A DNA stretch of 64,000 nucleotides from the NCBI GenBank assembly GCA_900239685.1, contig OENT01000160.1, forward strand, positions 114,687 through 178,686. The letters are read 5' to 3'. Every line of letters begins with the position of its first letter. Position 1 is the first letter of the stretch. The notes below the pieces were generated by a model that worked only from the letters and a program-made list of their open reading frames with translations, was not told where the DNA came from and made no database searches. Position numbers and translations under genes: made by a program. Below, piece by piece: positions 53,256 to 64,000 of the stretch. The stretch comes from Rotaria macrura. Taxonomy: Eukaryota > Rotifera > Eurotatoria > Philodinida > Philodinidae.

Positions 53256-56200
53256 TTAAAAGCAGTGTTTCTGACGAGAATTCGAAGTAAAGTGCAATCT
53301 TGAGGAAGTGGCTCTACAAGGCAGTTCAGTGATTTACTAATGAAATTTCAACAATGAGCCTCTCTGAAGTAGCATTTTCGAATTCATGAAAAAATTTTAT
53401 CCTGCCATTAAAGATGTCTTTCGAAATCGAAACATCATTAATAAAATAGTCTATATACTAGACATTATGATTCTTTTTGATATTTGTAGCGAAAATATAA
53501 CAAGTTGCGTGCAGTCCATAAGTTGAATTTTCAGAATGAATCGATTGAACTGTTCTAGACTAATTGTGAGATACGGAGTTAGTAAGCTGATTTTCACGTT
53601 TTGAGTATTTCTCTTCGGCTTTTAATGTTATAAATTTCGAACTCGTGCAAAATTACTATGGTCTATGAGTGATGTGCGTGAAAATTTCCTTTTTTCCTGA
53701 TAACTATTGCGTCACCGTTCAACACGTTATTTGATTAGTTTTAATGAACATTCTTTTATTGTCTTAGTAAGACATCTTGCAATCAAACAACAAAGTGATA
53801 CACATTGTATAATTTTAAAATCATACTCTCACATACGTTCGATATAATTTCTTTCGCCTTCTCTTCGTACATTGAATCTTGTAACTGGAATTGAAAAATA
53901 GAAAAGCATTAATTTACGACTCAATACAGAAATGCAGAAATCTGTGTTTCTGAAAAGAAAAATGATGTAAGTTACTGTTACGAATCAGGTATTCAAAAAC
54001 CAAAAGGAACTGAATTAAACGCTGTATGTTTCTTTTGAGTTCTATGAATAAATTCTGAATTTGATGTGATCGGTGACTCGAAACGAGGTATACGATATTA
54101 TCTGCGACGTTTTTTATACGCTTTATGCCGTATTATTTCAAAGTTGTAGTTCTTCGTCATGTTTACATAAATTTTGTAGCTGTTTAGCACTAAAAAAGAT
54201 ACTTTTACCGTTCATGTTTTATAAACGAATAATCAGTTATTAAAAAATGATTCGAAAATGAAATTCACTAAACATCGCTAGTTATGCAATCTGAAATACC
54301 AGTCATGGATGCTATCTATCAGTGTTTTCTCTTGACCAACTATACACACTTGACACAGTTATATCATACATGCTTATCAATAGAAGGCGCAGTTATTTTT
54401 AACGAGAAAGGGAAGGGATAGACTATGTTGCTATCATTATAGTATATATAGTCTACTATTAGTCCTTGTTCATTTTACTATTTTTTGTTTGTGAGTTTAG
54501 TTCTGTTTATTTTACATAAGATACGCATTTAAGTATAAGAGACATCACGTCGAATAACAGAGAAAAGGATGAGACGAAGTCAACGTGACTATAAGCAGCC
54601 ACTATTGAGGAAGTGGCCAACGCCTCTTGGTGAATAGAGATCGATCGATTGTTCTATGATGCTATCTCTTCAGTGATAGATTGTTTATCATTCTTTTAAA
54701 CTTCTCTTACTAATTATTCATCATAACGATAGGCACTTGCATTATTCAAAAGATTCTCGTATATGTTGCCGAAGAAAAAAAGAATCATGGGTATCAATAA
54801 TCGTCCAATATGAAAAAAACTTAGATGAGTAAGTGGAACTCCAAGGCAAAATCAAAGCTAAAAATAAGCTGTGTCAATATTAACGTTTTTGTGCAATTCA
54901 TGTATATATACGCACGAGGTAGCAAACGAAATAAAATAAATTATTCAGTAGCTATTGCCTTGTAGTTTTGATTTGCTTGTTAATCCAACAACTATCAGTA
55001 AAGAATAATTGATACTGAGGCGAGACTTATTGAAAATCTGCGGCTGCCAGAAAATTTTGGACGTGATTCAACACGATCTCAGAATTTATTGTCCGTGCTA
55101 TATGTTTATCTTAAAGTTAATACGTTGTACACATACAAGTGAAGTATGACAAGTTATTCTTTGAACATTTATTTTACTGATAAGTAATCAAAGTCTATAG
55201 AGGGTTAGATGCCATGTGACATTGCTTTTATCTAACTGATAGAAAAAAGTTCTGGATTCAAATTTTTGAACCTTGAGTTAATATCTAAAACAAATGTTAA
55301 AAACCGTCCCGTTACACAGACACAAGCGTCAATCAATCTGAGATTTTCTAGTATGAATCGTTTCATCATATATACGTAAAGCTGGACAGATTGTAATCAC
55401 AACCACTGATTCGAATCAGTCAAAAACAGTCAGCTTTCGTTCAAATCGTCGAGATTGAGGTACATGCATAGGAAGATAACCCATCATCTGCTCTTTCAGA
55501 AATACTATGGCTAATTTTCCATGGCTCTTCTCTCTATATATTTTTACTTTTTTTTATTTGAAAGAGCATGTAAAGGTGCACGACACAACATCTACCCACT
55601 TTTGCCCATTCTCAATGAGCTTTTTTAGACATTGAACTTTTCACTTATTTTTTAATATATAGAGTGAGAATATTAAAAGCAAAGATTATGTAGTACACTG
55701 CATTTCGACATGGTCTTTCCAGCAGAAAAGATTCAAATCAAAAGAATAATCTCGAGATGAGAATTTTTAGTTACCAAATAAGTTTCTTTTGTTCCTTTTT
55801 TGGTCAATATCTTCTTTCAGATACATGATATCGGGCTGAAAATTTTATGCCTTGAGCATGTACCGGAGCCAAGATCGGTTTTTGACTGGAAGACGCTTTA
55901 AAATCTTCTCTTCAGCATATTTACGAGAACAAAGAAATTACTAACGGTCTTAATTCAATGATCACTTTCTTGTTAGTTGAGATGCTTGTACTTTTTATTC
56001 CTTTAGATTCAGAAAAGTTGCTCGTGACTTGTTCATTCCAAAGCAAAACTAATCATTTCTTGCAATGCTACCGAATTTTAATACGCACTTGTCATAGTAG
56101 TATTTTCTTTGGTAGTTTTGTTCCTATAAAAAAGATCATACTACCAAGAAATCATTCAGCATTGACTCAAAGTCTAATTTTTAAAGTATCCTTCGATATT

Positions 56201-56550
56201 TATTTTCGTATGAATCAACAAAAGAGATTAACTGAATTTTTTGGCGCGCTATGACTTTTGCGAAATCCCGTTTCCAAAAGACATTCTGTGGAAAGAAAGT
56301 TAAATTATACGATTTGCCATTACTATCAATTTTGATTTTAAACAGAGTATTATAGTTTAGTGTTTTTAAGGCTCAGAGCAACGAGGTCTTACAACTAATT
56401 TCTAAACAAATGTTAAATGAAATAATAGGAGACTAAAGTTTGCTGCAAAGGCTCAATCTATATCTTTTATCTATGTAGAGTCCGTCACGCTGTCAAGTTA
56501 ATCATTATTGATACTTCAATTTGCTGCTAATTGAAATCGAACGGAATACA
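53256..56550. other. Intergenic DNA
   Basis: No supported gene is seen. The longest frame, 98 codons at 55958-56254 (+), has a weak hydrophobic start and no recognisable motif. The left end should contain the oligoribonuclease promoter. Confidence 0.55.
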
Positions 56551-56892
56551 ATGAAGAGTTTCACTCTAGTTTTGTTCAGCATCATTGTTTCTGATGCTTT
56601 ATGCTTCTTACAAAGTTCTGACTTTTACAAGAAATAGGGAACTGGACCAGTTAGTGACCACTACACGAAATGAGGAACTGAACCAGGCAGTGAGCACTAC
56701 GAGAAATGGGGTACTGGACCAGGAACCCAACCTAATTGGAAATATGGCTTACACTCAAAGCGTGCCCTTCGACTTGACGCTGAATCATATGGGAGTGATA
56801 AAAACGTGGTAGAAATCCCTAGAATTCGCAAATCTTTTGATTCAGATGCTTCAGAAAAGACTACCATGATTAATGAAGACGAAAAATACTAA
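56551..56892 (+). pseudogene. Candidate secreted repeat-peptide gene with two in-frame stops
   Basis: From ATG 56551 the frame begins MKSFTLVLFSIIVSDALC, a textbook signal peptide. It then runs to a TAA at 56890, 113 codons in all, broken by TAG at codon 29 and TGA at codon 41. Three tandem 36-base units follow the first break, beginning GTGPVSDHYTK, GTEPGSEHYEK and GTGPGTQ. The position after each Lys is TAG, TGA and then TGG (Trp, codon 53), exactly 12 codons apart. A dibasic site (HSKR) follows, and the tail is charged. AATAAA lies 84 bases past the TAA. It could be a decayed gene, or one whose two stops are recoded or edited. A second frame is also open across the repeats for 75 codons, without a signal peptide. 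I do not recognise a family. Confidence 0.4.
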
Positions 56893-59800
56893 TATTAAAC
56901 GGTGTACATCTCTACATGACTATTTCTCGCATCAGTATCCTTATATTGATTATCAATTTCTTTACATAACTTGAAAATAAAAAACTACAAATTTAAAATA
57001 AATAGATCTTTATCTAATGTGATACAATATACTGAAAACTAATCAAATAGACCATATGGGCAAAATCATGGAAAAGAGGACATAACAAATTCTTTGCGAA
57101 AGTCGAAGTTGAGTTGATAAAGTTTTGCGTGACTGCAGAAACTAGAAAAACATTTTTTTTTACTAAAGTTGTCTTTAAACTAAGCAAAGAACGGTGGGAC
57201 CCTTTGGGTCAAATCTGGCCTTATTAGAAAAGAATGATTGCTTGACGTGAAAACTTCATTTATTTTAGGGCTTACAGTTGCAATTTATTCCTGAAAGTTT
57301 CAGCTTAATCAATCGAAAGTTGACCTCAATTTGATGGTCTACAAAATGGGGATTTTTTTGTCGTCAATTTATATACAAAACGATAGAGAATTCAATCACC
57401 TACAAAGCTTTATGAATAGATTGAAACTGATATGAGGAAGTAGCAATGAAATTTTTCAAATATACTCTGGTACACTTAGGATGTTCACTCTTTAATCAAC
57501 GTTAAAAGTTCATTGTATCATATGGTGTGGGTGTATGCTAAAATTATATGTGCAATAACACCCACACCGATCGAACTATGAATAAAAGTGTTCAAGATTA
57601 TGATCTTCTTCAAAAATTTTATTCGTATTTAATTACATGAAACTAGACAATGGTGATAGTGAGTTTACAGACGAACAATGAAACTGACATGGTCAAATCA
57701 TCAAACGTAGATAATGAGTAGTAGGATGACTAAATAGTTTCATAATCAAAATGAATTCAGGCGATTTCTATTCCAATACATAGATCATTTGAAAAAAGTG
57801 TTAGAGATATTTGATATTAAAATTGCTTCAAAAGAATGGATCAGCTTAAGACCGGAAATCCGCCCACTGCCTTTTTTTCGAACAGACTCATCTAGAAATA
57901 GTATGTACTGAAAGGTTTCTACAAGATGAACATTCTCATGTGGTTTTAGTGATATCCCTAATGTAACTTCATCGATCATTTCCATCGTCTTTTTCTTCAT
58001 TCTTTTGTTATTTTTTCAAAAACAGTGAAGTTTACCCAGAGTGAAACCGCTCAATGGGATCCTGTAGGATGCCAAGAATTCCAACTGGATCCTGTCAGAT
58101 GTTGTCGGAATCTTTCGTATTGGATTCTGATAGGATGTTGTCGAATGTCGGAAAGTGAGAGTCCCGGTATTCCGACAGGATCCACGATCATTCCGGGACT
58201 TTCCGACATCCGACAACTCCCTATCGGAATCCAATACCAAGGATTCCAACACTTTCCAACGAATTCCTATCGGATCCGACAGGATTCAACAGTCGGATCT
58301 GTCGTGCAGGGTAGCCATAGGTTTGCTTGCTCAATCAGTATTATATATATTAACTAAAATTGCACTAAATTACTCTAAACTCATCTAGCTATTAGCTTCA
58401 AGTATCTTTATACTGAATTGATAGTGAAAATCCGAAACATTTATATGAACTTTTACAATTTTTGATAATGAATTAATCAAAACTACTGTATTTCACACAT
58501 TGCTTCGAAATTATCTCGCTTCAAACAAAATACCTCACCGCATATTTTTAACATAGAATGACATGAGTCAGACCTACAAAAAATGTCCATAGACTAGGTC
58601 TCTCCGACGCTGGCCATTCGGGGCTGTGGGTGTACGTGTGCGTGTTAGTATCGATGTGCTGTTATGGTATGATTTCATCTCCATCCATACCCACGGTCAT
58701 CACATGCTAATTGATCAAGTTGGAAACAGCAGAGTTTTTTATTTTAGATTTGTCCTACGTAGTCTTCGTGGTCCTTCATGTAAGATAAACATGTCAGTGC
58801 AAGTGAATGTTTTTATCTGAAGATAATGCTATCTCAAAAAATCCAGTTTTCTTGAAAATTAATTATCTTGAGAGGGCAACATCCGTTTATACGAAAGCTT
58901 TTAGGACATTCATTTTTTTATTTATTTTTGATACTTTTTATGTATTATCCTTCCAGAAAATCTGTCACGTTCTTGTTGTCACAATTCGCACATCATCTGC
59001 TTTTTCAAAAAATATTCTTTACTTCTTTTTTTCTCCTAGTTAACAAACGAAGTAATTAACTTATAATGGTACCGAACATATTAATCGATCTTTGTGTTAA
59101 TTGCATTTTAAAAAATGCAGTCAAGTATTTCTTTTTTCTGTTCTGTTCGAAAAAAAAGTGAAACTTCATTTCACCTTCATTTAACATTGTGAAGAAAACA
59201 ACTTTCGTAAAGGCTTTTAAAAAAAGAAGTCAGTGTGCATTACTTTGATAACTTGTGATCATCCTTCATGTTAGTATAGTGATGACTGCATGCTTGTCAA
59301 ACAACAATAATAAGAGAATCATTTGGTTCTACCAATCTAGCTGCACAAAGTAATTAATCAGACTTACTCTTTCATTTGTATTTCTCAGTGCTTTACATTT
59401 CTTTCTTCTAGGTTTTTTAATCGAAGGTAAACTACTAAACTCCATATATAGCACATGGGACATGCACATGATCAACTGAGGATTCGATTCAGTTGTGACA
59501 ACTACAAGATTGAATAATGACTCAAAGTAAAAATCAATACTATAGATAGTATAATAAAGCATATCCCGTAATATTCTTTACCGCTCGTTAGCCATCACAT
59601 TCAAAGATGTAGCAAATGTCGTTTTTTCTTCTAACTTCATACAAGCGATGCGTAATTTTCCATCGAAAAAAGAAATTTTTCACTGTAACTTGTGTCTATG
59701 ATATTTGGTTCTGCATCTGCAATTTATATACCTAGTAAGATATTTTACGTATGAAGAATTCGAAAAATAATTTTATTAGAAATGGATAAACATGTCAATT

Positions 59801-60516
59801 GAACGTTTTCATTTTATTTCATGTAAAGCTTGCATATCATTCTACATGTCCGCTGCACTCTCTAAGCAATGACTAACAAGGACAAACAAGACTTGGATTT
59901 CTGTAATGATCCATATTAATATTTATTATGAAGAAAAGAAATTTATATCAGCGATAAGAATCGAATTTAATTATGTGATTTTGAAACTACAATTCTATTA
60001 TGACTTGTATCGTTGACTATGTAGTTTTGTAAATGGATTTGTCAAATATATAGTATTGTTTCAGTTTGTTAGTTTTGCATCAAATATTTCAAATTGTATC
60101 GTTGTCTTCATAACGAAACTGTATTTCACTCATTTCTTACAGCCAGTAACACATAGGCACTTGTTGTTTTCAAAATATCAGTCTCAACTCTTGAACATTT
60201 TCTGATTCATTGTAAACAAAAAATTCTGCGACAGTCTCATTAGTAATTGCAGTAATTTTGATCTATTCGATGCGCTTTGTTATTCTATGATTAAGATATA
60301 ATGTGGTTAGCATTCGTGTTTGTAAGATATTCCTAGATAGATCTCTCTCTGTGGAGAAGTGGCTTACAAACAGTATTAATCTATGGATTGTTTTCAGGTT
60401 AGTATGGTTTATGTTTAAAAACATATTGAGTCTTTCTTTGATGTTTTTTCTTGATATTGAAAATAAATAGGTCAGCATCGTATGATAGTAAAGCAATTTT
60501 GAAGATAGTCATTTTC
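56893..60516. other. Intergenic DNA downstream of the TRPM gene
   Basis: Nothing coding is supported. The region holds a small 11-base hairpin (57524-57534 with 57558-57568, GGTGTGGGTGT) and the larger hairpin repeat at 58055-58310. The right end should hold the TRPM 3' UTR. Confidence 0.6.
58055..58310. repeat. Hairpin repeat rich in TCGGAA/GGATCC motifs
   Basis: The core arms (58118-58166 and 58194-58237) are reverse complements apart from a few mismatches and a short insertion; the right arm contains CCGGGACTTTCCGACATCC. Outside the core, related units such as GGATCCTGTCAGATG and GGATCCGACAGGATTC recur in both orientations. It is much more GC-rich than the flanks and resembles a small non-autonomous foldback element. 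Confidence 0.75.
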
Positions 60517-63500
60517 TTATGAATGATCTGATTTCTCGGTAGGATGTTCGACTGTTATCAATTCCATTTCCTCCAAAAATGATTGTTCCAGCGTCGTGTC
60601 TATCGTGCTTAATTGTTCGTTCAACCCTGAAATATCAGCATCGGTCTCTTGTTCGCGATCGAACACATGTTTTTCTATTAAGAAAATCAAATAAATATAG
60701 TTTTTAAAAGGGTGGAAAGCACTGAATTGATCATTCCAGGAGTAATTTACAGTTTCAGGGACATATGCACAACTTTTTCTTTCCTCTGCTTAATAGCAAA
60801 AGTGAAACTAAGGCTTTAATTGTTAACGCTAATTTTGTGATTTAAAACGTATGAGCCACTTGAATCCAATTCAAATCGAAGAAGACATTAGTGATTTGTT
60901 GTATCATTCACTGATATTCATATAAAAAATTGTGATACAATACAACTAAACATCGTTGTTTGAATATACATACTACTGGCCTATTTCTGTTTATTGTTGG
61001 AGTAAGTGTTTTTCTTCCTTTGATTTCGAGAGGGTGTAATAGTTAGCAATCTTTCAGTCATCCCTAATAGGGAAACAGCTTTTCGTTTTGGTGACACTCG
61101 GGAACAAGCTGCTATAACTTCTTAAACATGAGACATGGATTTTAAAAAGAAAAAATTCGTCTATATTTATATAGGTAATTCAGTTTGTATGGCAGTATAA
61201 TTTACGACTGATTAGGAAAAGAATATTGTTTTTTGAAAATGTTGAACGATTTTACATGATGTAATTATAGAGTACTGATATTCTTTTCGTAATATTCCGA
61301 TTCGCACTACATATATTTGGAGCAAAGAAACGTACGTGCAGTAAAATTTGACTAACAAGTTCGTTTTTTTAGTTAGAGACAAAAAACGAGATGATTCGAA
61401 GTCGAATATCGGGATGATTGTGAATGATATTGTATATAGCTTCTGAATAGTTAGGCTTCAACGTATTGCATCAATCAATATCGATGTGATTAAGCTGAAA
61501 GAAAGTAATTGATGAGTTAATGTTGATAGTTTCTCCTATTAATAGTGAAATGTTCTAACGGCATTCAATGTGTTCGAGAACATACTGTTGCTAATGACAC
61601 ATTCATAAGCTGCCAGTGATTGCTGACAAAGTTTACACCAATGTTATTCGAATCTATTTGCTCGTTAAATTTTACGGTTTCCTGTTAATTGTAATGGCAT
61701 CATAAAATCCCCTTTCAAAAAGTGATTCTAAACGCTCAATGGATACTCGTCCGTGTGAAATTTTTCCTGACAACGTAGATCTTACGAACTGGAGGAAAAC
61801 TCTGTTCGAAAAATAAGAAAAATATAAAATATAAGACCTTCTGATTTATCTTCTATCGTGATACGTCTAACTGACACTTTTTTTATGAATGACACATACA
61901 CAGAGATAATAAAAGATAATAAGCGAGTTTTGTGAAGTTATTAATACTACTTCGATTTTAGTTCTTTTCCTTCAATATTGACTTAACATTGTGTTACTTA
62001 GTTTCGTTTTATTGAGAAGTTCATTCATAAAACTCACCAGATCCGCTTTGATTAGTTTGATGCTTCAATTCATCTGTTTTCACACATCCAATCGTTACCA
62101 TCATCTTATCTATGTTGTCAGACATCTATGTACATATTTAAACCATCAATGCTAAGGAGTTAATTTCAATCAATCTTACCGATCCCATTTTCTCCAGATA
62201 CGTATTCAGACGTTTATTCATATCAGACGTTTGTGATTGAATTTGAGTGACATCGTTGCTTACTGACTGCAATGTTTGCTTCGTTTTGTCATATGAAACT
62301 TTTAAATCATCTTTCCAACGAGTAATATGAGCTCTAGTTCGTTTTCCTTCATCGGGATCGGTCGATGACGATCTAGAACTATGTAGATTATTTAATTACA
62401 TATATCGTCAATGGTTATTATTGAGATATCTTTTTCTTATAACAAATGTTCTCTGTAGGAATATGCATTCCTGCGCAATATCATTTAACTTTTTAGAGAT
62501 AAAAGAAATGATGCCAAAATGCGCATAAATGATTATTGATAGTTCAGAATCAACCGATACCAGAAATTATGATCTATTTCGACAAAATTTATGACACATC
62601 GAAAAATACGACATCAGATTCAAGAATTCTTTATTGCTATACTTGTACTTGTAAATTACTGCACGATAAAGTACAAAGAAGGCGAGCATTGTTTTCGATG
62701 ATTCTCGGATACTTTTTGTAAATGCATTTTCGTTCATTTAATACTCATTCGACAGAAATCTACTGTAAAAAGCTATGTAAGCTGCATAACTGTGGTAAAT
62801 TGCGCTGTTCAAGAGCTAAAGCATATAATCAATACTGACATTCTCTATTAACTTGAAAAATTTGTTTTTAGATTCGGCAAGTAAACTTTTGAAATGAAAT
62901 ATCGCAAGCTAAACGGTTTATTTTATTAATTCATAGAACAGTAATAATAAATGAATGAATCTGATAGAAGATACAACTCAGTAGTATATGCTTGCATAGA
63001 TACAAAATGACATTTTTCTGAAAATCAATCATTTGTTTTTAGAAATCTGATTAAAATATTTCTGATCAAAATTAATACTTAATAAGTTTAAAGAAAATAT
63101 GAAACTCACATGAGTTCTGTGGTCATTAAATTAGCTGCTGCCTTAGCTTGCGTATCAAGTAGTTGACGAATATAATCGTTCGTTGAATATCGTTCGAATT
63201 CCGACCATGCATTATCAATAGTTTTATTCAATGGGATCATTTCTGAAAAGTATGTCGTATTAAAAAAATAAAAGAGCATTTTACATTCTTACTTTCGTTA
63301 TTCCCGTATAATTCAAAAAGCAAAATTAAAAAATATTTCAAATTACTTACTGAAGTATCTCCCCCTTTCTTTATGAACGCTTTTGTCATTACATAAAGTT
63401 TTCGAAAACTTTCGATAGCACCGTAAAATGTACTGCCCGATCAAGATGATAAAGGTGAACGGAGGAAACAGAGCTGGTCGGGAATGATAACTACGAATGA

Positions 63501-63982
63501 GTTCACAACAGTCGTAAGCCCAAACATGACGTGCTTGTGCCTGAATATCAGTTATAGTGAAACTAAACAAGCAATTGTATATATAGTTTTATCTACAGTA
63601 AATTTCTTAGTTTTACATGTACCTGAACAGAGCAATTAACAAGTTAATCAATAGTATGTTAACAAACAGCATGTGAAAAGCGAAAATAGCTTGAGTAACC
63701 AAAATAACATCAGCATCTGGTTGTTCTATAAACGGAAAGAAAATTTTCGATGAGAATGAGTGCCTACTCGTTTTCTCTTGTATACTCATTTATACCATCG
63801 AACTTTTCAATTTCCTTATCGAAACTGCCAAGGACGAAGTAATAAACGGGATATATCACATTACGTAAAACAGCTCGAGCACTAAAATCGACGGCTCCAT
63901 GAGATATCATAGATCTTGATGTTATACCATAGCCGAAAATAAAAACGATGATGATTATAATGAATAAAAGAAGATCATTTGT
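60517..63982 (-). CDS. TRPM-family cation channel, C-terminal part (5' end outside window)
   Basis: Seven exons encode the last 357 residues: 63796-63982, 63623-63725, 63351-63562, 63110-63242, 62180-62372, 62038-62125, 60517-60674. Upstream exons lie past the right edge. S5 is seen as LLLFIIIIIVFIFGYGI. The pore-helix area follows (NVIYPVYYFVLGSFD), then S6 (FHMLFVNILLINLLIALFSF). The post-S6 segment HVWAYDCCELIRSYHSRPAL matches the TRPM pattern in which an aromatic-rich helix leads to the YHxRP motif. Exon 62180-62372 encodes a Gln/Lys/Asp-rich stretch with heptads, probably the assembly coiled coil of TRPM channels. No C-terminal kinase or NUDIX domain is seen, which excludes TRPM2/6/7-type tails. 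The subfamily cannot be named. An alternative last exon may exist at 60981-61117. Confidence 0.85.
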
Positions 63983-64000
63983 CTAGTAGAGAACGAATAA

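Noticed and set aside
55958..56254. 98-codon ORF with a hydrophobic start
   Set aside because: A Glu interrupts the hydrophobic segment, no family is recognised, and no introns or conserved blocks support it. It could still be a small secreted protein.
57785..58000. 71-codon ORF on the minus strand
   Set aside because: It resembles no family and lies in a repeat-flanked gap without exon-like neighbours.
1..64000. tRNA, rRNA or CRISPR features
   Set aside because: I saw no tRNA-like cloverleaf, rRNA block or spaced direct-repeat array by eye; a covariance-model scan would be needed to be certain for tRNAs and small RNAs.

Overview
The window reads as nuclear DNA of a small, gene-dense animal. 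It is AT-rich, and almost every gene is split by GT-AG introns, many only 50-70 bases long. The genes are clear animal orthologues: a polycystin-1 type protein, IWS1, TRIP12, TTLL11, a REXO2-like oligoribonuclease and a TRPM channel. Compact introns, close 3' ends, many short hairpin elements and a bacterial-type DUF2237 gene together fit a rotifer, probably a bdelloid. That placement is inference and no species can be named. I built the exon models by hand. In each one, every splice junction keeps the reading frame and the summed coding length is a multiple of three.

Layout. 1-2355: no gene seen. 2356-20349 (+): 27-exon polycystin-1-like gene, about 2,439 aa, whose introns hold at least four inverted-repeat elements, including a 2.7-kb element with 542-bp terminal inverted repeats and a FLYWCH zinc-finger ORF. 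20576-21044 (-): DUF2237 protein. 21257-26425 (-): IWS1, 630 aa, directly upstream of DUF2237 on the same strand. 27832-41727 (-): TRIP12 HECT E3 ligase, 20 exons, 2,165 aa, with a dead mariner transposon in intron 9. 41728-44943: divergent intergenic region. 44944-52172 (+): TTLL11 tubulin polyglutamylase, 10 exons, 1,091 aa. 52189-53255 (-): tandem oligoribonuclease, 16 bases from the TTLL11 stop. 53256-60516: mostly empty, with a candidate secreted repeat-peptide gene at 56551-56892 and hairpin repeats. 60517-63982 (-): C-terminal 357 residues of a TRPM channel whose 5' part lies beyond the right edge.

The genes do not form a pathway. IWS1 acts in transcription elongation, TRIP12 in ubiquitin signalling, TTLL11 in tubulin modification, the oligoribonuclease in short-RNA turnover, and the polycystin and TRPM proteins in membrane signalling. 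Points most worth checking are the oligoribonuclease with a second, catalytically degenerate domain; the secreted-peptide frame in which two stop codons sit exactly where a later repeat has Trp; the nested inverted-repeat FLYWCH element; and the DUF2237 gene as a possible horizontal acquisition.
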